A DNA stretch of 64,000 nt from an uncultured Bacteriovoracaceae bacterium (lineage in GTDB: Bacteria > Bdellovibrionota > Bacteriovoracia > Bacteriovoracales > Bacteriovoracaceae): NCBI GenBank assembly GCA_937923325.1, contig CAKZUQ010000038.1, positions 45,832 to 109,831 on the forward strand. The letters run 5' to 3'. Positions 54,142 through 62,470 of the stretch are shown here, piece after piece. The notes below the pieces were generated by a model that searched no databases, was not told where the DNA came from, and saw nothing but the letters and a program-made list of their open reading frames with translations. Position 1 is the stretch's first letter, and the number at the start of each line of letters is the position of its first letter. The translations under genes were made by a program, and so were the position numbers.

Positions 54142-54851
54142 TAGTACTCTTCTTCAGATACAACAGTTGTATTTGTTAATTTATCTTCTAATTTTAAAAT
54201 ATTAAAAAGTCCAAAAGATAATAAAGATATAAGGCTTAGACTACTTCTATAAAAGGTTTGGATAAGTGTTAACTCGCCTTCTAGTGAAGTTAACTTAATA
54301 TTTAATAGTCTCTTTCCAATTGAAGAAAATGAGCTTTTATCAAAAAAAGTAAAATATAAAATATAAAACAATGAGCTAATTGTTCCAAATAAAATGCCAT
54401 TAACTGGATCACTTAAAATACTTTTCGCATTTCCAAAGCTCATCCCTGTTGAATATAGAGATGCAATAAAAGCACAAGACAAAGTTATAGTGAGTAATGA
54501 AACATCTATTAGATAAGCTGAAAATCTTTTTATCATACTAACAGTAGTTATTTCTTGTTCGTAAGAATCTTCAGTTTCTAAGTTAATTTCACTAATATTT
54601 TGAGTTTCTACTTTATTATAAAAAGGCGCTAACTCCCCCATGTCAATGGATTCAGAATTTTTAATCACTTCTTTTGTAAGTTGTTTTGTTCTTAGGTCTA
54701 AATCTCTTTTTAGGTCTAATGATTTTTTCTTAAGGCTTATTGCAACTTCTTTTTTATCTTTCACAGAATGATGAAATCCAAGTCCTTCAGTGATAGGTTT
54801 AAAAAGGTCTTCTTGGTCTAAAATATTATCTATATCAAAATCTTTATTCAT
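54141..54851 (-). CDS. RDD family membrane protein
   Basis: 236 residues. A charged N-terminal region (1-100) with a coiled segment, then an RDD domain: KRFSAYLIDVSLLTITLSCA, a second helix at about 150-170, and SSIGKRLLNIKLTSLEGELT. Three or four transmembrane helices in all. The function of RDD proteins is mostly unknown. One-base overlap with the heptose gene. Confidence 0.8.
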   Translation of the reverse strand: MNKDFDIDNILDQEDLFKPITEGLGFHHSVKDKKEVAISLKKKSLDLKRDLDLRTKQLTKEVIKNSESIDMGELAPFYNKVETQNISEINLETEDSYEQEITTVSMIKRFSAYLIDVSLLTITLSCAFIASLYSTGMSFGNAKSILSDPVNGILFGTISSLFYILYFTFFDKSSFSSIGKRLLNIKLTSLEGELTLIQTFYRSSLSLISLLSFGLFNILKLEDKLTNTTVVSEEEY

Positions 54852-54875
54852 GTATTTAGAATCTCATAATTTTTG

Positions 54876-55565
54876 TTAAGCATCAAACTTGTTTTGCATA
54901 TTTAAAACGTATCCAAGACCAGCGGCAACTGCAGTTTGAGCTCGTAAGATATTTGTTTTTAAATTTATAGAAATTGTTTCAATATTTTGACATATAATTT
55001 CATCTTCTTCCTTAGTAAAACCAGCTTCTGGCCCAATTAAAAGAGTGTAATTATCAAAGTTATCCACAGTTTTTATTTTTGTTTCACTCATAGAAAGATA
55101 TACAAGCTTCTTATTTTCTTTTAAAAAATTAGTTAGCGTAGCCATTTCTATTTCTGGTTTAAAAGGGGAGTTTGATTGCTCCATAGACGATTCAATTATG
55201 GCATTAATTCTATTTTCTTTTATTTCATATTTTTGAGAATTCTCTGTCGTTAAAATATAAATTGACTTATAGCCAAGTTCACAGGCCATTCTTATTGATA
55301 GATCAAGTGCCTCTTTTTTTGTTAATGCTATCGCCAAGCTTATAGAATGTTTTCTTTTGTGCTTTATAATAGGGGATTTGGCGTTTAAGAGAATAGACTT
55401 CTTATTAACTTCGCTAACTTCATACTCTCTAGAATTTCCAGAGCCATCTAAGGCCAAAACCATTGTACTCACTTTTAGTCTTAAAACATTTTTAAAGTGA
55501 TGAAATTTTTCATCGACAACTTCAATAGAGTCCTCAAATGAACTTTCTAAGTATATAGCTCTCAT
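54876..55565 (-). CDS. rsmE: 16S rRNA m3U1498 methyltransferase
   Basis: About 229 residues with the PUA-like N-terminal domain (RAIYLESSFEDS, HHFKNVLRLKVS) and the SPOUT domain (LLIGPEAGFTKEEDEII, LKTNILRAQTAVAAGLGYVL). It methylates N3 of U1498 in 16S rRNA. The ATG at 55565 overlaps the prmA stop by four bases (ATGA); the frame continues to 55589, but homologues begin at MRAIYL. Confidence 0.94.
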   Translation of the reverse strand: MRAIYLESSFEDSIEVVDEKFHHFKNVLRLKVSTMVLALDGSGNSREYEVSEVNKKSILLNAKSPIIKHKRKHSISLAIALTKKEALDLSIRMACELGYKSIYILTTENSQKYEIKENRINAIIESSMEQSNSPFKPEIEMATLTNFLKENKKLVYLSMSETKIKTVDNFDNYTLLIGPEAGFTKEEDEIICQNIETISINLKTNILRAQTAVAAGLGYVLNMQNKFDA

Positions 55566-56509
55566 TTTATTTGCATATGGACTGCACACCAGTCATTTTT
55601 TCTAATCGTTTCTACCACAACTAAGCCTGGAACTAATCTTTCATAATGCTCGATTACTTCATCTTCTTGACCATTAAGTAGTCCAGAGATGATGAAATCC
55701 TTTTTTATAGTTTCAACTAGAGTAGGCGACTCATCAATAAGCACATTTTTTAAAATATTAGCAAATACTAGATCGTATTTTTTTACAACCATGCTTTTAT
55801 CAGTAGGTAAGTACATTCCAAAGCTTCCTGGCCTCATGTTGTTGATCTCTATATTTTGTATGCAGTTATCTATAGCTTCTTTATCGATATCATATAAATC
55901 TATAACACTTTTAGAGTTTAACTCTCTTAAGGCTAAACCTAATATTCCAGAGCCACATCCAAAGTCTAAACAGCTATATGAATCAGACATGTAATTAATA
56001 TTCATCAATAATTTTAAACAAAGAAACGTAGTTTCATGAGTTCCAGTACCAAAACCCATTCCAGGATATATTTTTAAAGTTTTATTAGATTCTGACTTGT
56101 AGTCCTCATACCATGAAGGAACTATCTCAAGTTCTTTAGATATATAAATAGGAGAGAAGCTCTCTTTCCATTTTTCATTCCAGTCTTTAACTTCTTCTTC
56201 TACAAGATTTGACTCTAATTCAAGACTTTCTTTTAAAAAAGATTTAAACCTATTTCCATCTTCTTTGGTGGAAAAATAAAATTTTTGCTTAATTTTATCC
56301 GATTGAATCACACCTTCAACTTCATCTAATACTTCAACAGGGATATCTCCACCGGAATAAGACCTTTCTCCAAGAATTTCGTCAACTCTGGCCTCATCGA
56401 TAGAGTATTCTTCCACTCCTGTGCAATTGTATTCACCTAAGGCCAAAGACTCTAGGTTTTCAAAGTCATCTTTTGTAGATTCCACATTTATAAAATAGTA
56501 TTTTTCCAT
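55562..56509 (-). CDS. prmA: Ribosomal protein L11 methyltransferase-like
   Basis: About 315 residues from MEKYYFINVES. The N-terminal substrate domain precedes the SAM domain: PGMGFGTGTHETTFLCLKLL, LDFGCGSGILGLALREL and VFANILKNVLID are PrmA signatures. It methylates L11 of the large subunit. The start at 56509 is preferred over an upstream in-frame start at 56584, which adds residues unlike the family. The prmA-rsmE pairing is common. Confidence 0.9.
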   Translation of the reverse strand: MEKYYFINVESTKDDFENLESLALGEYNCTGVEEYSIDEARVDEILGERSYSGGDIPVEVLDEVEGVIQSDKIKQKFYFSTKEDGNRFKSFLKESLELESNLVEEEVKDWNEKWKESFSPIYISKELEIVPSWYEDYKSESNKTLKIYPGMGFGTGTHETTFLCLKLLMNINYMSDSYSCLDFGCGSGILGLALRELNSKSVIDLYDIDKEAIDNCIQNIEINNMRPGSFGMYLPTDKSMVVKKYDLVFANILKNVLIDESPTLVETIKKDFIISGLLNGQEDEVIEHYERLVPGLVVVETIRKNDWCAVHMQIK

Positions 56510-56640
56510 ACCACTTGATAGCTGTAAAAACTCATTTTGAACACATAAAGTAATCTTTAATATAATTTTTACTTTCAAATTCAAATTCTAGATTTTATGT
56601 GCTAAACATCTAAAATCATTATAAATTAAGGAGCTTGTAA

Positions 56641-57249
56641 GTGTATATTATTGGAGTAGCTGGAGGAAGTGGATCTGGAAAGACAACATTTGCAACTAAG
56701 GTTTTAGATGAATTAAACCCAGAAGAAACGGCCATTTTACATATGGACTCTTACTACCTTAACGAGCAACCTAAAGATAATTATACAGCAGAAGGTAAGC
56801 CTAATTTTGATCATCCCCAAGCTTTTGACTGGGATCTTTTAAGAAAGCATATTGAAATGCTTAAGAATGGGGAAGTTGTTGAAGCCCCAACATATGACTT
56901 TACAACCAACTCAAGAAACAAAGAAACACATACAATTAAGCCTTCAAAAATGATTCTTTTTGAAGGAATTTTTACTTTATTTGATAAAGACATCCGTGAC
57001 CTATTAGATATTAAGTGTTTCCTTCACGTTGACTCTGATATACGATTTACTAGAAGACTTCACAGAGATGTAAATGAACGTGGAAGGTCTCTAGAATCTG
57101 TTATCGCACAATATTACGATACAGTTAGGCCTATGTACCAAAAGTATCTTGATCCTCAAAGACAGTTTGCTGACTTTATAGTAGGGGAAGAGACGACTGT
57201 AGCTGCTCAAATACTCTCATCGAGGTTAAACCACCTACTAAAAGAGTAA
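56641..57249 (+). CDS. udk: Uridine kinase
   Basis: 202 residues. Walker A IGVAGGSGSGKTTFATKVLD at the N-terminus, HMDSYYL, FDHPQAFDWDLL, FEGIFTLFD and the lid segment RFTRRLHRDVNERGRS match uridine/cytidine kinase of the nucleoside salvage pathway. The start is a GTG with AAGGAG eight bases upstream. It is divergent from prmA. Confidence 0.94.
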   Translation: MYIIGVAGGSGSGKTTFATKVLDELNPEETAILHMDSYYLNEQPKDNYTAEGKPNFDHPQAFDWDLLRKHIEMLKNGEVVEAPTYDFTTNSRNKETHTIKPSKMILFEGIFTLFDKDIRDLLDIKCFLHVDSDIRFTRRLHRDVNERGRSLESVIAQYYDTVRPMYQKYLDPQRQFADFIVGEETTVAAQILSSRLNHLLKE

Positions 57250-57252
57250 AAG

Positions 57253-58866
57253 ATGAAGAATGATTCAATTTTATCGATAAAGCTACTAGGCGGGGTCGAT
57301 GAAATCGGCTCAAATATGACTGTTTTTGAAACAGCTAAAGAATACTTCATAGTTGATTACGGTATTCTTTTTCCTAACGACGAAGTCTTCGATATTAACT
57401 ACCTTATCGTTGACTATTCAGATCTTGACCCAAAAAAGAAAACTACTTTATTTATATCTCATGGGCATGAAGATCATATTGGTGCGATCACTCATATTGT
57501 AAATTACTTTTTCAACTTCAAAGTATATTCACCAGATTTTGCAGCAAATCTTATAAGAAAGAAACTTCTGCAAAGAAAACTCGCTTGCCCTATTAAAATA
57601 TATACAGATAAAGATGTTATTAACTTTGATGGATTTAAAGTTCACCCTATTCATGTTACCCACTCAATTCCTCAAACACATGGAATAGTTGTAACAGGTA
57701 AGGGAATTAGTGTTTTATTTATTTCTGATTTTAAATTTGATTTAAATCCACTTTATGAAAAAGCATTTGATATAAAGAAGATTCAAGAGTTATTTAACAA
57801 AGAAGAAACAAGAATATGCTTACTAGATAGTACAAATATCTTAAACCCTGCTAAAACAGACTCAGAAAGAGATCTTCTTGCAGATATAGATTATTTACTC
57901 TCTCAAAAGAAAAGAACATTCGTTACACTTTTTTCTTCTAACATCCATAGACTTAGAACTTTTTTTGAGCTTGCGAAGAAGCATAATAAAAAAATATCCG
58001 CAGTAGGGCGATCTATTTATAACTATCTAGATGCTGCTCAACAAAGTAAGATCTTTAATTACGAAGAATTTAGCTTTTTTAATGAGAATGCTGTCTCAAA
58101 TCCTAACTCTGATGACTTAGTAGTTTTTTTGACAGGAAGCCAAGGTGACTTTATGGGAGCACTTAGAAGACTTGCTAACAATGATCACAAATTATTTAAG
58201 TTTAAAGAAGGTGATCAGGTTATTTTTTCTTCGAAACCGATTCCTGGAAATGAAAAGAAAATTAGTAGTATTTATAATGACATTACCTCTAGAGGTGCTG
58301 ATATTGTAACATTTAGAGATTATAAGATTCATGCTTCTGGACACCCAGGACAACAAGACCTAAAAGAACTTTTATCTTATTTAAATCCAACTCATTATAT
58401 ACCGATTCACGGAGAGACTTACTTCTTAAAGAAACATGCTGAGTTTGCAAAAAAAGAACTTGGTCTTAATTCAATTTTCTTAGGAAACTTCGATACAATC
58501 AATATAAATAAAGAATTAGAAGTTACAACTATAAGCTCGGATAAAAAAGAGCCTATTCTTATTCATGGAGACTATCTTCCAATTGAAAAAGATAAGATTT
58601 CACAAAGAAGAAAATTAGCATCTTTAGGTGTCGTTTTTATAACACTTGATTTAAAGAAAAAATCATTCTCGATGACGTATCAAGGACTTCCAGATTCAAT
58701 AAAAGAACATTTAGAAGAAATTGAAAGACTTATTAAAGGTTGTGCCTATAGTGAGAATAAAAATTCAACTTCTGAAGCTAGAAATGAAGCTGTTAGAGTT
58801 AAAACAAGACAAGTATTTAAACCATTTTTAGGTTATAGGCCTATTGTTGTAGTTCATGATGTATAG
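57253..58866 (+). CDS. rnj: Ribonuclease J
   Basis: 537 residues. Metallo-beta-lactamase motif ISHGHEDHIGAI (His70, His72, Asp74, His75) plus FISDFKFD, the beta-CASP part (TGSQGDFMGALRRLANNDH, SKPIPGNEKK) and HASGHPGQQDLKELL. It acts as exo- and endonuclease in mRNA decay. The C-terminal domain is present. Starts three bases after udk. Confidence 0.95.
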   Translation: MKNDSILSIKLLGGVDEIGSNMTVFETAKEYFIVDYGILFPNDEVFDINYLIVDYSDLDPKKKTTLFISHGHEDHIGAITHIVNYFFNFKVYSPDFAANLIRKKLLQRKLACPIKIYTDKDVINFDGFKVHPIHVTHSIPQTHGIVVTGKGISVLFISDFKFDLNPLYEKAFDIKKIQELFNKEETRICLLDSTNILNPAKTDSERDLLADIDYLLSQKKRTFVTLFSSNIHRLRTFFELAKKHNKKISAVGRSIYNYLDAAQQSKIFNYEEFSFFNENAVSNPNSDDLVVFLTGSQGDFMGALRRLANNDHKLFKFKEGDQVIFSSKPIPGNEKKISSIYNDITSRGADIVTFRDYKIHASGHPGQQDLKELLSYLNPTHYIPIHGETYFLKKHAEFAKKELGLNSIFLGNFDTININKELEVTTISSDKKEPILIHGDYLPIEKDKISQRRKLASLGVVFITLDLKKKSFSMTYQGLPDSIKEHLEEIERLIKGCAYSENKNSTSEARNEAVRVKTRQVFKPFLGYRPIVVVHDV

Positions 58867-59140
58867 TCTCTGTTCGGCCTGTCATGAAAAGTTTTTAGAT
58901 AATGAACTTTTAGAGTTTGACGATCTTCCCTTTTGCAAAAAACACTTTGAGGAACTTAAAAAATCAAAATTAACTACAGTAAAATCTATTACCACCTCTC
59001 CATCAAGGCCAGACTTAAGTGTAGGACTTCATGAAGAACAATTATCATTAATTAAAAAAGACATCATTTCATATATAAAAATGAGTTATATACAAAGAGG
59101 TGATGAGATATTAACAAAGATGGATTTAGTTTCTATTTAA
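58856..59140 (+). CDS. Small Cys-rich (zinc-binding?) protein
   Basis: 94 residues. YSLCSACHEKF and LPFCKKHFEEL give a CxxCH...CxxH pattern like half of a LIM or treble-clef zinc finger; the C-terminal half is a helix (SLIKKDIISYIKMSYIQRGD). The first 11 bases overlap the end of RNase J, so it is coupled. A role in RNA decay is possible by association only. Confidence 0.7.
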   Translation: MMYSLCSACHEKFLDNELLEFDDLPFCKKHFEELKKSKLTTVKSITTSPSRPDLSVGLHEEQLSLIKKDIISYIKMSYIQRGDEILTKMDLVSI

Positions 59141-59153
59141 GAAAAAAATCTTT

Positions 59154-60290
59154 TTATTTAAACTTCTCTAGCCATAGATCTTTTAAAAATTCTTCACACG
59201 GATAAACTATAATATCGTCTTCTATGAATCGCTTATCACTTTCTAATGACACTATAATTTTATATTTCAAAGGAACTTCTTCAGACAATGCCCCTAGACC
59301 TTTAGTATGTTTTTTTTGAACATTTTCCGTCGCCTTAACCTCAATCGCAACATCATCTCCAATGAGAAAGTCGACTTCTTGTCCATTTTTAGTTCTCCAA
59401 AAAGTTAAATCTCGTCGATCTTTCATATAAGAAAGATATGCTATTAACTCACAATAAAGAAAGTGTTCAAAACATTGACCAAACAATATCGACTTCCTTT
59501 TAATGTTAAACCTTTTAGACAAAACATTAGAAACTCCAACATCGAAGAAATAAAACTTAGCTTTAGTAATTGGTTTTCTTTTTTTCGTTTTGAAATATGG
59601 CCTTAAAAAGCCACCAATAAGAGTATCTTCTAAAATTTCATAATAGCTTTTAACAGTATTTGAAGAGACACCTAAGTCATTAGAGATATTTGAAAAATTT
59701 AATAGTTCTCCATTATCTAGAGAAGCAAATTCAAGAAACCTTGAAAAGGTTTGTAACCCTCTTGAAAGACCTTCTTGAGCAATTTCTTCTTTTAAATAAG
59801 TTCCAACATAGCTCTCAAGATCATCTAAAGGTTCGTCAGATAAATAGATTGAAGGTATCATTCCAATATTGATAGCCTTATCTAAATCAAAATCTGGCAC
59901 TTCACTAGATACTAATGGGAACAAGCTTCTAGTTCTTGCTCTTCCAGCGAGCAAGTTAGCCGAACCTCTCTTAAGTTTTCGAGCACTACTTCCGGTTAGA
60001 ATAAAGCGATAACCTTCTTCAATCAAATAGTGAACTTCATTCAATAAGTCTGGAATTCTTTGTATTTCATCTATGACTACTAGTTTTGATTTTTTAGTTG
60101 CGAGAATAACCTCACGTAAAATCTGCGGTCTTGTGGAGTACTTTAAATAGACTTCAGATAATAATAAATCAATATAAGTTGCTTCCTCAAAAGTCTTCTT
60201 AAGCAAAGAAGATTTTCCAGTTTGCCTTGGCCCAAAGAGGAGACAGCTTTTATTACGTGTAAATTCTAGATCTAATAGTCGATGATACAT
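59154..60290 (-). CDS. AAA_14/DUF4143 family ATPase
   Basis: 378 residues. Walker A LLFGPRQTGKSSLLKKTF near residue 18, Walker B KLVVIDEIQRIP, sensor FILTGSSARKLKRGSANLLA, then a winged helix (ISNDLGVSSNTVKSYYEILE) and the DUF4143 domain ending with a nuclease-like EVDFLIGDDVAIEVKATENV. Such proteins are found in many bacteria, often single, variably present and associated with mobile or toxin-rich regions. An inverted repeat overlaps its promoter. It lies beside the Rhs cassettes. Confidence 0.92.
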   Translation of the reverse strand: MYHRLLDLEFTRNKSCLLFGPRQTGKSSLLKKTFEEATYIDLLLSEVYLKYSTRPQILREVILATKKSKLVVIDEIQRIPDLLNEVHYLIEEGYRFILTGSSARKLKRGSANLLAGRARTRSLFPLVSSEVPDFDLDKAINIGMIPSIYLSDEPLDDLESYVGTYLKEEIAQEGLSRGLQTFSRFLEFASLDNGELLNFSNISNDLGVSSNTVKSYYEILEDTLIGGFLRPYFKTKKRKPITKAKFYFFDVGVSNVLSKRFNIKRKSILFGQCFEHFLYCELIAYLSYMKDRRDLTFWRTKNGQEVDFLIGDDVAIEVKATENVQKKHTKGLGALSEEVPLKYKIIVSLESDKRFIEDDIIVYPCEEFLKDLWLEKFK

Positions 60291-60323
60291 TTATATATCA
60301 TACTCCAAAATCCCGATAAACTG

Positions 60324-60370
60324 AAGTCTCACTTAAAATAAACTATACTTTTCTGAAGCGAGACTTACAA
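60324..60370 (-). promoter_or_regulatory. Promoter with overlapping inverted repeat before the DUF4143 ATPase
   Basis: TTGTAA (60365-60370), 17 bp, TATAGT (60342-60347) on the minus strand. Arms AAGTCTCACTT (60324-60334) and AAGCGAGACTT (60356-60366) are inverted repeats with one mismatch, 21 bp apart, and straddle the -10 box. This is the layout of a repressor operator. Confidence 0.55.
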
Positions 60371-60560
60371 GAAAACATAAAAAAGATCTTAACCACCTGA
60401 AATCACTAAAAAGCAGTAGCCCTCGATATAAATTGCAATATAGTTGAGTAAATGAGCAAGCTTACCCTACTTATTAAAGAGCTGACTTATTTTCTACTTA
60501 GTTTTCATACACATCAAGTCTATGACCTATTTTGATAACATGTACATATGCAGTTTCTAA
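60371..60560. other. Non-coding stretch between the ATPase promoter and the Rhs remnant
   Basis: The gap between the ATPase start (60290) and the stop at 60652 is 361 bp. It contains the promoter and inverted repeat at 60324-60370 and the decayed Rhs core piece at 60561-60640. Between them I see no reading frame above about 25 codons, no hairpin with a T-tract and no known RNA. Confidence 0.5.
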
Positions 60561-60640
60561 ACTTAGAAGGATTCCAAGCGACTAGGGGAGATATTGTTGT
60601 CCATTGTCCTAGTTCAGTCGAATATGCTCTTAATTTATAA
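60561..60640 (-). pseudogene. Remnant of an Rhs core repeat
   Basis: The minus strand reads YKLRAYSTELGQWTTISPLV then AWNPSKF, clearly the same segment as YSTELGEWTTIDPLVAWNPK at 61460-61540, but IDPL has become ISPL and the similarity stops after about 80 bp. There is no start, no toxin domain and no membrane partner. It follows the small membrane protein gene at 60652-60954 just as a full cassette would, so it marks the decayed left end of the array. Confidence 0.7.
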
Positions 60641-60651
60641 GAGTTAATATT

Positions 60652-60954
60652 TTAAAAACGACGTTTTTTTCTTTCTGTAATAGCTCTTTTTTTTTTCTTA
60701 GTTACTTTTACTTGGTAAGCAATTTTTTCTTCTTTTCTATTCTCTTTCCTTTCCTTGAAATATAAAATAAAGAAAAGATATAAGAAATAAGAAGCAATCA
60801 AGAGTACTACTGTTGGAGTAACTAAAGCTTCCCTTCCACAGCTACCAAAACCCCATCTCCCATGTGTACAGCCAGTTTGAAAGTAACTATTAAAATTTGA
60901 TAAACTTCCGATTAAGAATAATAATGATATGGAAAGTACGTGAAGGGACTTCAT
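60652..60954 (-). CDS. Small two-helix membrane protein, candidate immunity protein of cassette A
   Basis: 100 residues from the ATG at 60954, which has GGAG (from the end of the cassette gene) seven bases upstream. Helix 1 at about 3-20, then TGCTHGRWGFGSCG in the loop, helix 2 at about 45-66 and a very basic Lys/Arg tail. The loop pattern TG..H.[KR]WG is shared with the protein at 63193. There is no zinc ribbon in this copy. Position straight after the Rhs cassette is that of an immunity gene, an inference. Confidence 0.65.
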   Translation of the reverse strand: MKSLHVLSISLLFLIGSLSNFNSYFQTGCTHGRWGFGSCGREALVTPTVVLLIASYFLYLFFILYFKERKENRKEEKIAYQVKVTKKKKRAITERKKRRF

Positions 60955-60958
60955 ATTG

Positions 60959-61555
60959 CTACTCCATGCTAGTGTCGTTAAGGTTATAATCACCAAAAGA
61001 AAAATCATTAGGTGAAATTGTAAAGTCATCAGAGTTTATTTTTGAACTATAGTAATCAAGAGCCATACCTCCTATTCCGAACAAGTCTGTTGGAGGTGTC
61101 GCAGATGCACCTGGAATGGCATTAGTCATAAATTCAAAACCATTGGATATCTGTTGAGCATACTTATAAGTAAAAGTCCCTATTGTAGATACTTCAAATT
61201 GCATTTGCATTCCTATTCTAAGAGCAGCAGTGCTTGTAGATATTGTACCAATAGTAGCTGCTGTTGTCACAGCACTCATCACAACAACTGGTGCCATTGA
61301 TACTGCCCAAGCACCACCTAAAGCTGTAGCGACTGTATTTATAGTAGCATCTACCTGAGCCTTTGGTATAAAATTCCAAATTTGTGATCCAGAGTTTCCA
61401 CTCACATCAACACAATTAACACTATCTCCACCACAATACTTATATGGATTCCAATTGCCAAATGTTGAAGTTAAGCTTTTAGGATTCCATGCAACTAGGG
61501 GATCTATTGTTGTCCATTCTCCTAGTTCTGTAGAGTAAACCTTAGGCTGGAACAT
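60959..61555 (-). CDS. Rhs core fragment with variable C-terminal domain (cassette A)
   Basis: 198 codons from an ATG at 61555. Residues 1-52 are the end of an Rhs core (VYSTELGEWTTIDPLVAWNP, YKYCGGDSVNCVDVSG). Residues 53-198 are hydrophobic and Ala/Gly/Thr-rich (ALGGAWAVSMAPVVVMSAVT), then ALRIGMQMQFEVSTIGTFTY and an Asp/Asn/Ser-rich end. A complete Rhs protein is over 1000 residues, so this is only a tip; the ATG is preceded by an in-frame stop six codons earlier and has no ribosome site. I read it as a silent C-terminal cassette. Confidence 0.7.
   Translation of the reverse strand: MFQPKVYSTELGEWTTIDPLVAWNPKSLTSTFGNWNPYKYCGGDSVNCVDVSGNSGSQIWNFIPKAQVDATINTVATALGGAWAVSMAPVVVMSAVTTAATIGTISTSTAALRIGMQMQFEVSTIGTFTYKYAQQISNGFEFMTNAIPGASATPPTDLFGIGGMALDYYSSKINSDDFTISPNDFSFGDYNLNDTSME
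61405..61537 (-). repeat. Rhs core repeat, copy A
   Basis: 133 bp that match 62998-63130 without gaps and with about six differences. It encodes the core end (STELGEWT...YYGGDSVNCVD). Such a homologous block would allow recombination of a cassette onto the 3' end of a full rhs gene. Confidence 0.85.
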
Positions 61556-61561
61556 GCAAGA

Positions 61562-61761
61562 TTATTTCTTTTTAAAACTAATTAGAATATAATACAACCC
61601 AAAAAAGAAAAATATAAATAAATACCCAATTATACCATCTCCCTTACCAAAGGTCGTAACTCCAAAAGCATCATCATAGCGAATAAATCGATACAAAGAA
61701 TAAAGGAAACCTAAAAAATAATAAAGCCTTGAATAAAATAGTGTTTGTTTTTAATTTTCAT
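61562..61761 (-). pseudogene. Frameshifted small membrane protein gene of cassette B
   Basis: From the ATG at 61761 the frame reads MKIKNKHYFIQGFIIF and stops; the next frame continues FLGFLYSLYRFIRYDD to IIGYLFIFFFFGLYYILISF and KKK at 61562. The 200-bp span is not a multiple of three, consistent with one indel. The start resembles the intact partner at 62124 (MKNRKKYIIQ). I read it as a decayed candidate immunity gene. Confidence 0.55.
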
Positions 61762-62110
61762 TACTTGTACTACCCTCCGCATTGGAATATTGAGAAAATT
61801 CTTTTCCCAGTTTCTGACCAAAATTCCCTAAAGTTGCATTCATAAAAGGATTCCCTATTGAATTAATATTTGGATCAAACGAAGGTGTGTCCGTATTTGT
61901 ATAACCAGACAGAACGCCTTGAGAGAAAGAAGCAAATCCACCTAATAAATTTTGAGTAACTGAAGGGTTCGCATATGTGAAACCTACTATTTTTGAACTA
62001 TGATATGCATTCGAAATTTGATTAGCATACTTATAAGTAAATGTCCCTATTGCAGATACTTCAAATTGCATCTGCATTCCTATTCTTAAAGCTGTTGATA
62101 TGATTAATCC
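61751..62110 (-). pseudogene. Truncated cassette B: toxin-domain tail without Rhs core
   Basis: The frame is open from 62110 (after a stop at 62111-62113) to 61751. The first residues, ISTALRIGMQMQFEVSAIGT, match TAALRIGMQMQFEVSTIGTF of cassette A, but the Rhs core and the first part of the domain are absent. The rest (YANPSVTQNLLGGFASFSQG, DPNINSIGNPFMNATLGNFG) differs from A. It lies 14 bp after the membrane protein gene at 62124, so a deletion joined a cassette tail to the previous module. An internal ATG at 62077 exists but function is unlikely. Confidence 0.6.
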
Positions 62111-62123
62111 TTATGACTAGACT

Positions 62124-62468
62124 CTAATTTTTATCGTAAAAGCCATCAAGTGGAAGCATTTTAATATTACAGCTTGGGCATTGCTTAGTTTCAGATTCCT
62201 TTTTTAATATTTCTTCTGAATGTTCACAGGAAGGACAAATAACACTAACTTTCTTAGAATCTACCCTATTAATTAGCACAATAAAAATGCCTAAAACTAT
62301 CCATAGGCCTATAAAAGAAATGAAAAAATCATCATAGCTACTGTAACTATAGAATGTAGGAACCCTAACAGAGTGTGGGATAATCTTTAAATGTTTTGCC
62401 AAAGTAAAAATTAAAGTTCCTGATAGGGACAATGTAAATTGAATTATATACTTTTTTCTATTTTTCAT
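62124..62468 (-). CDS. Two-helix membrane protein with zinc-ribbon tail, candidate immunity protein of cassette C
   Basis: 114 residues from the ATG at 62468 (GGGAA eight bases upstream, at the end of the cassette gene); the frame extends to 62483 but without a site. Helix 1 at about 8-25, helix 2 at about 50-68, then VICPSCEHSEEILKKE and QCPSCNIKMLPLDGFYDKN, two CxxC pairs that would bind zinc. Tail and topology match the protein at 63193. I infer an immunity role from position; no known family is recognised. Confidence 0.68.
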   Translation of the reverse strand: MKNRKKYIIQFTLSLSGTLIFTLAKHLKIIPHSVRVPTFYSYSSYDDFFISFIGLWIVLGIFIVLINRVDSKKVSVICPSCEHSEEILKKESETKQCPSCNIKMLPLDGFYDKN

Positions 62469-62470
62469 TA

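Noticed and set aside
59120..59165. Bidirectional terminator between the small Cys-rich gene and the DUF4143 ATPase
   Set aside because: Only a four-base A/T stem with T-runs; too weak to support, although the position is where a terminator would be expected.
61751..62077. Cassette B as an intact gene starting at the internal ATG
   Set aside because: The ATG falls inside a conserved block shared with cassette A and the frame lacks the Rhs core; its partner gene is frameshifted.
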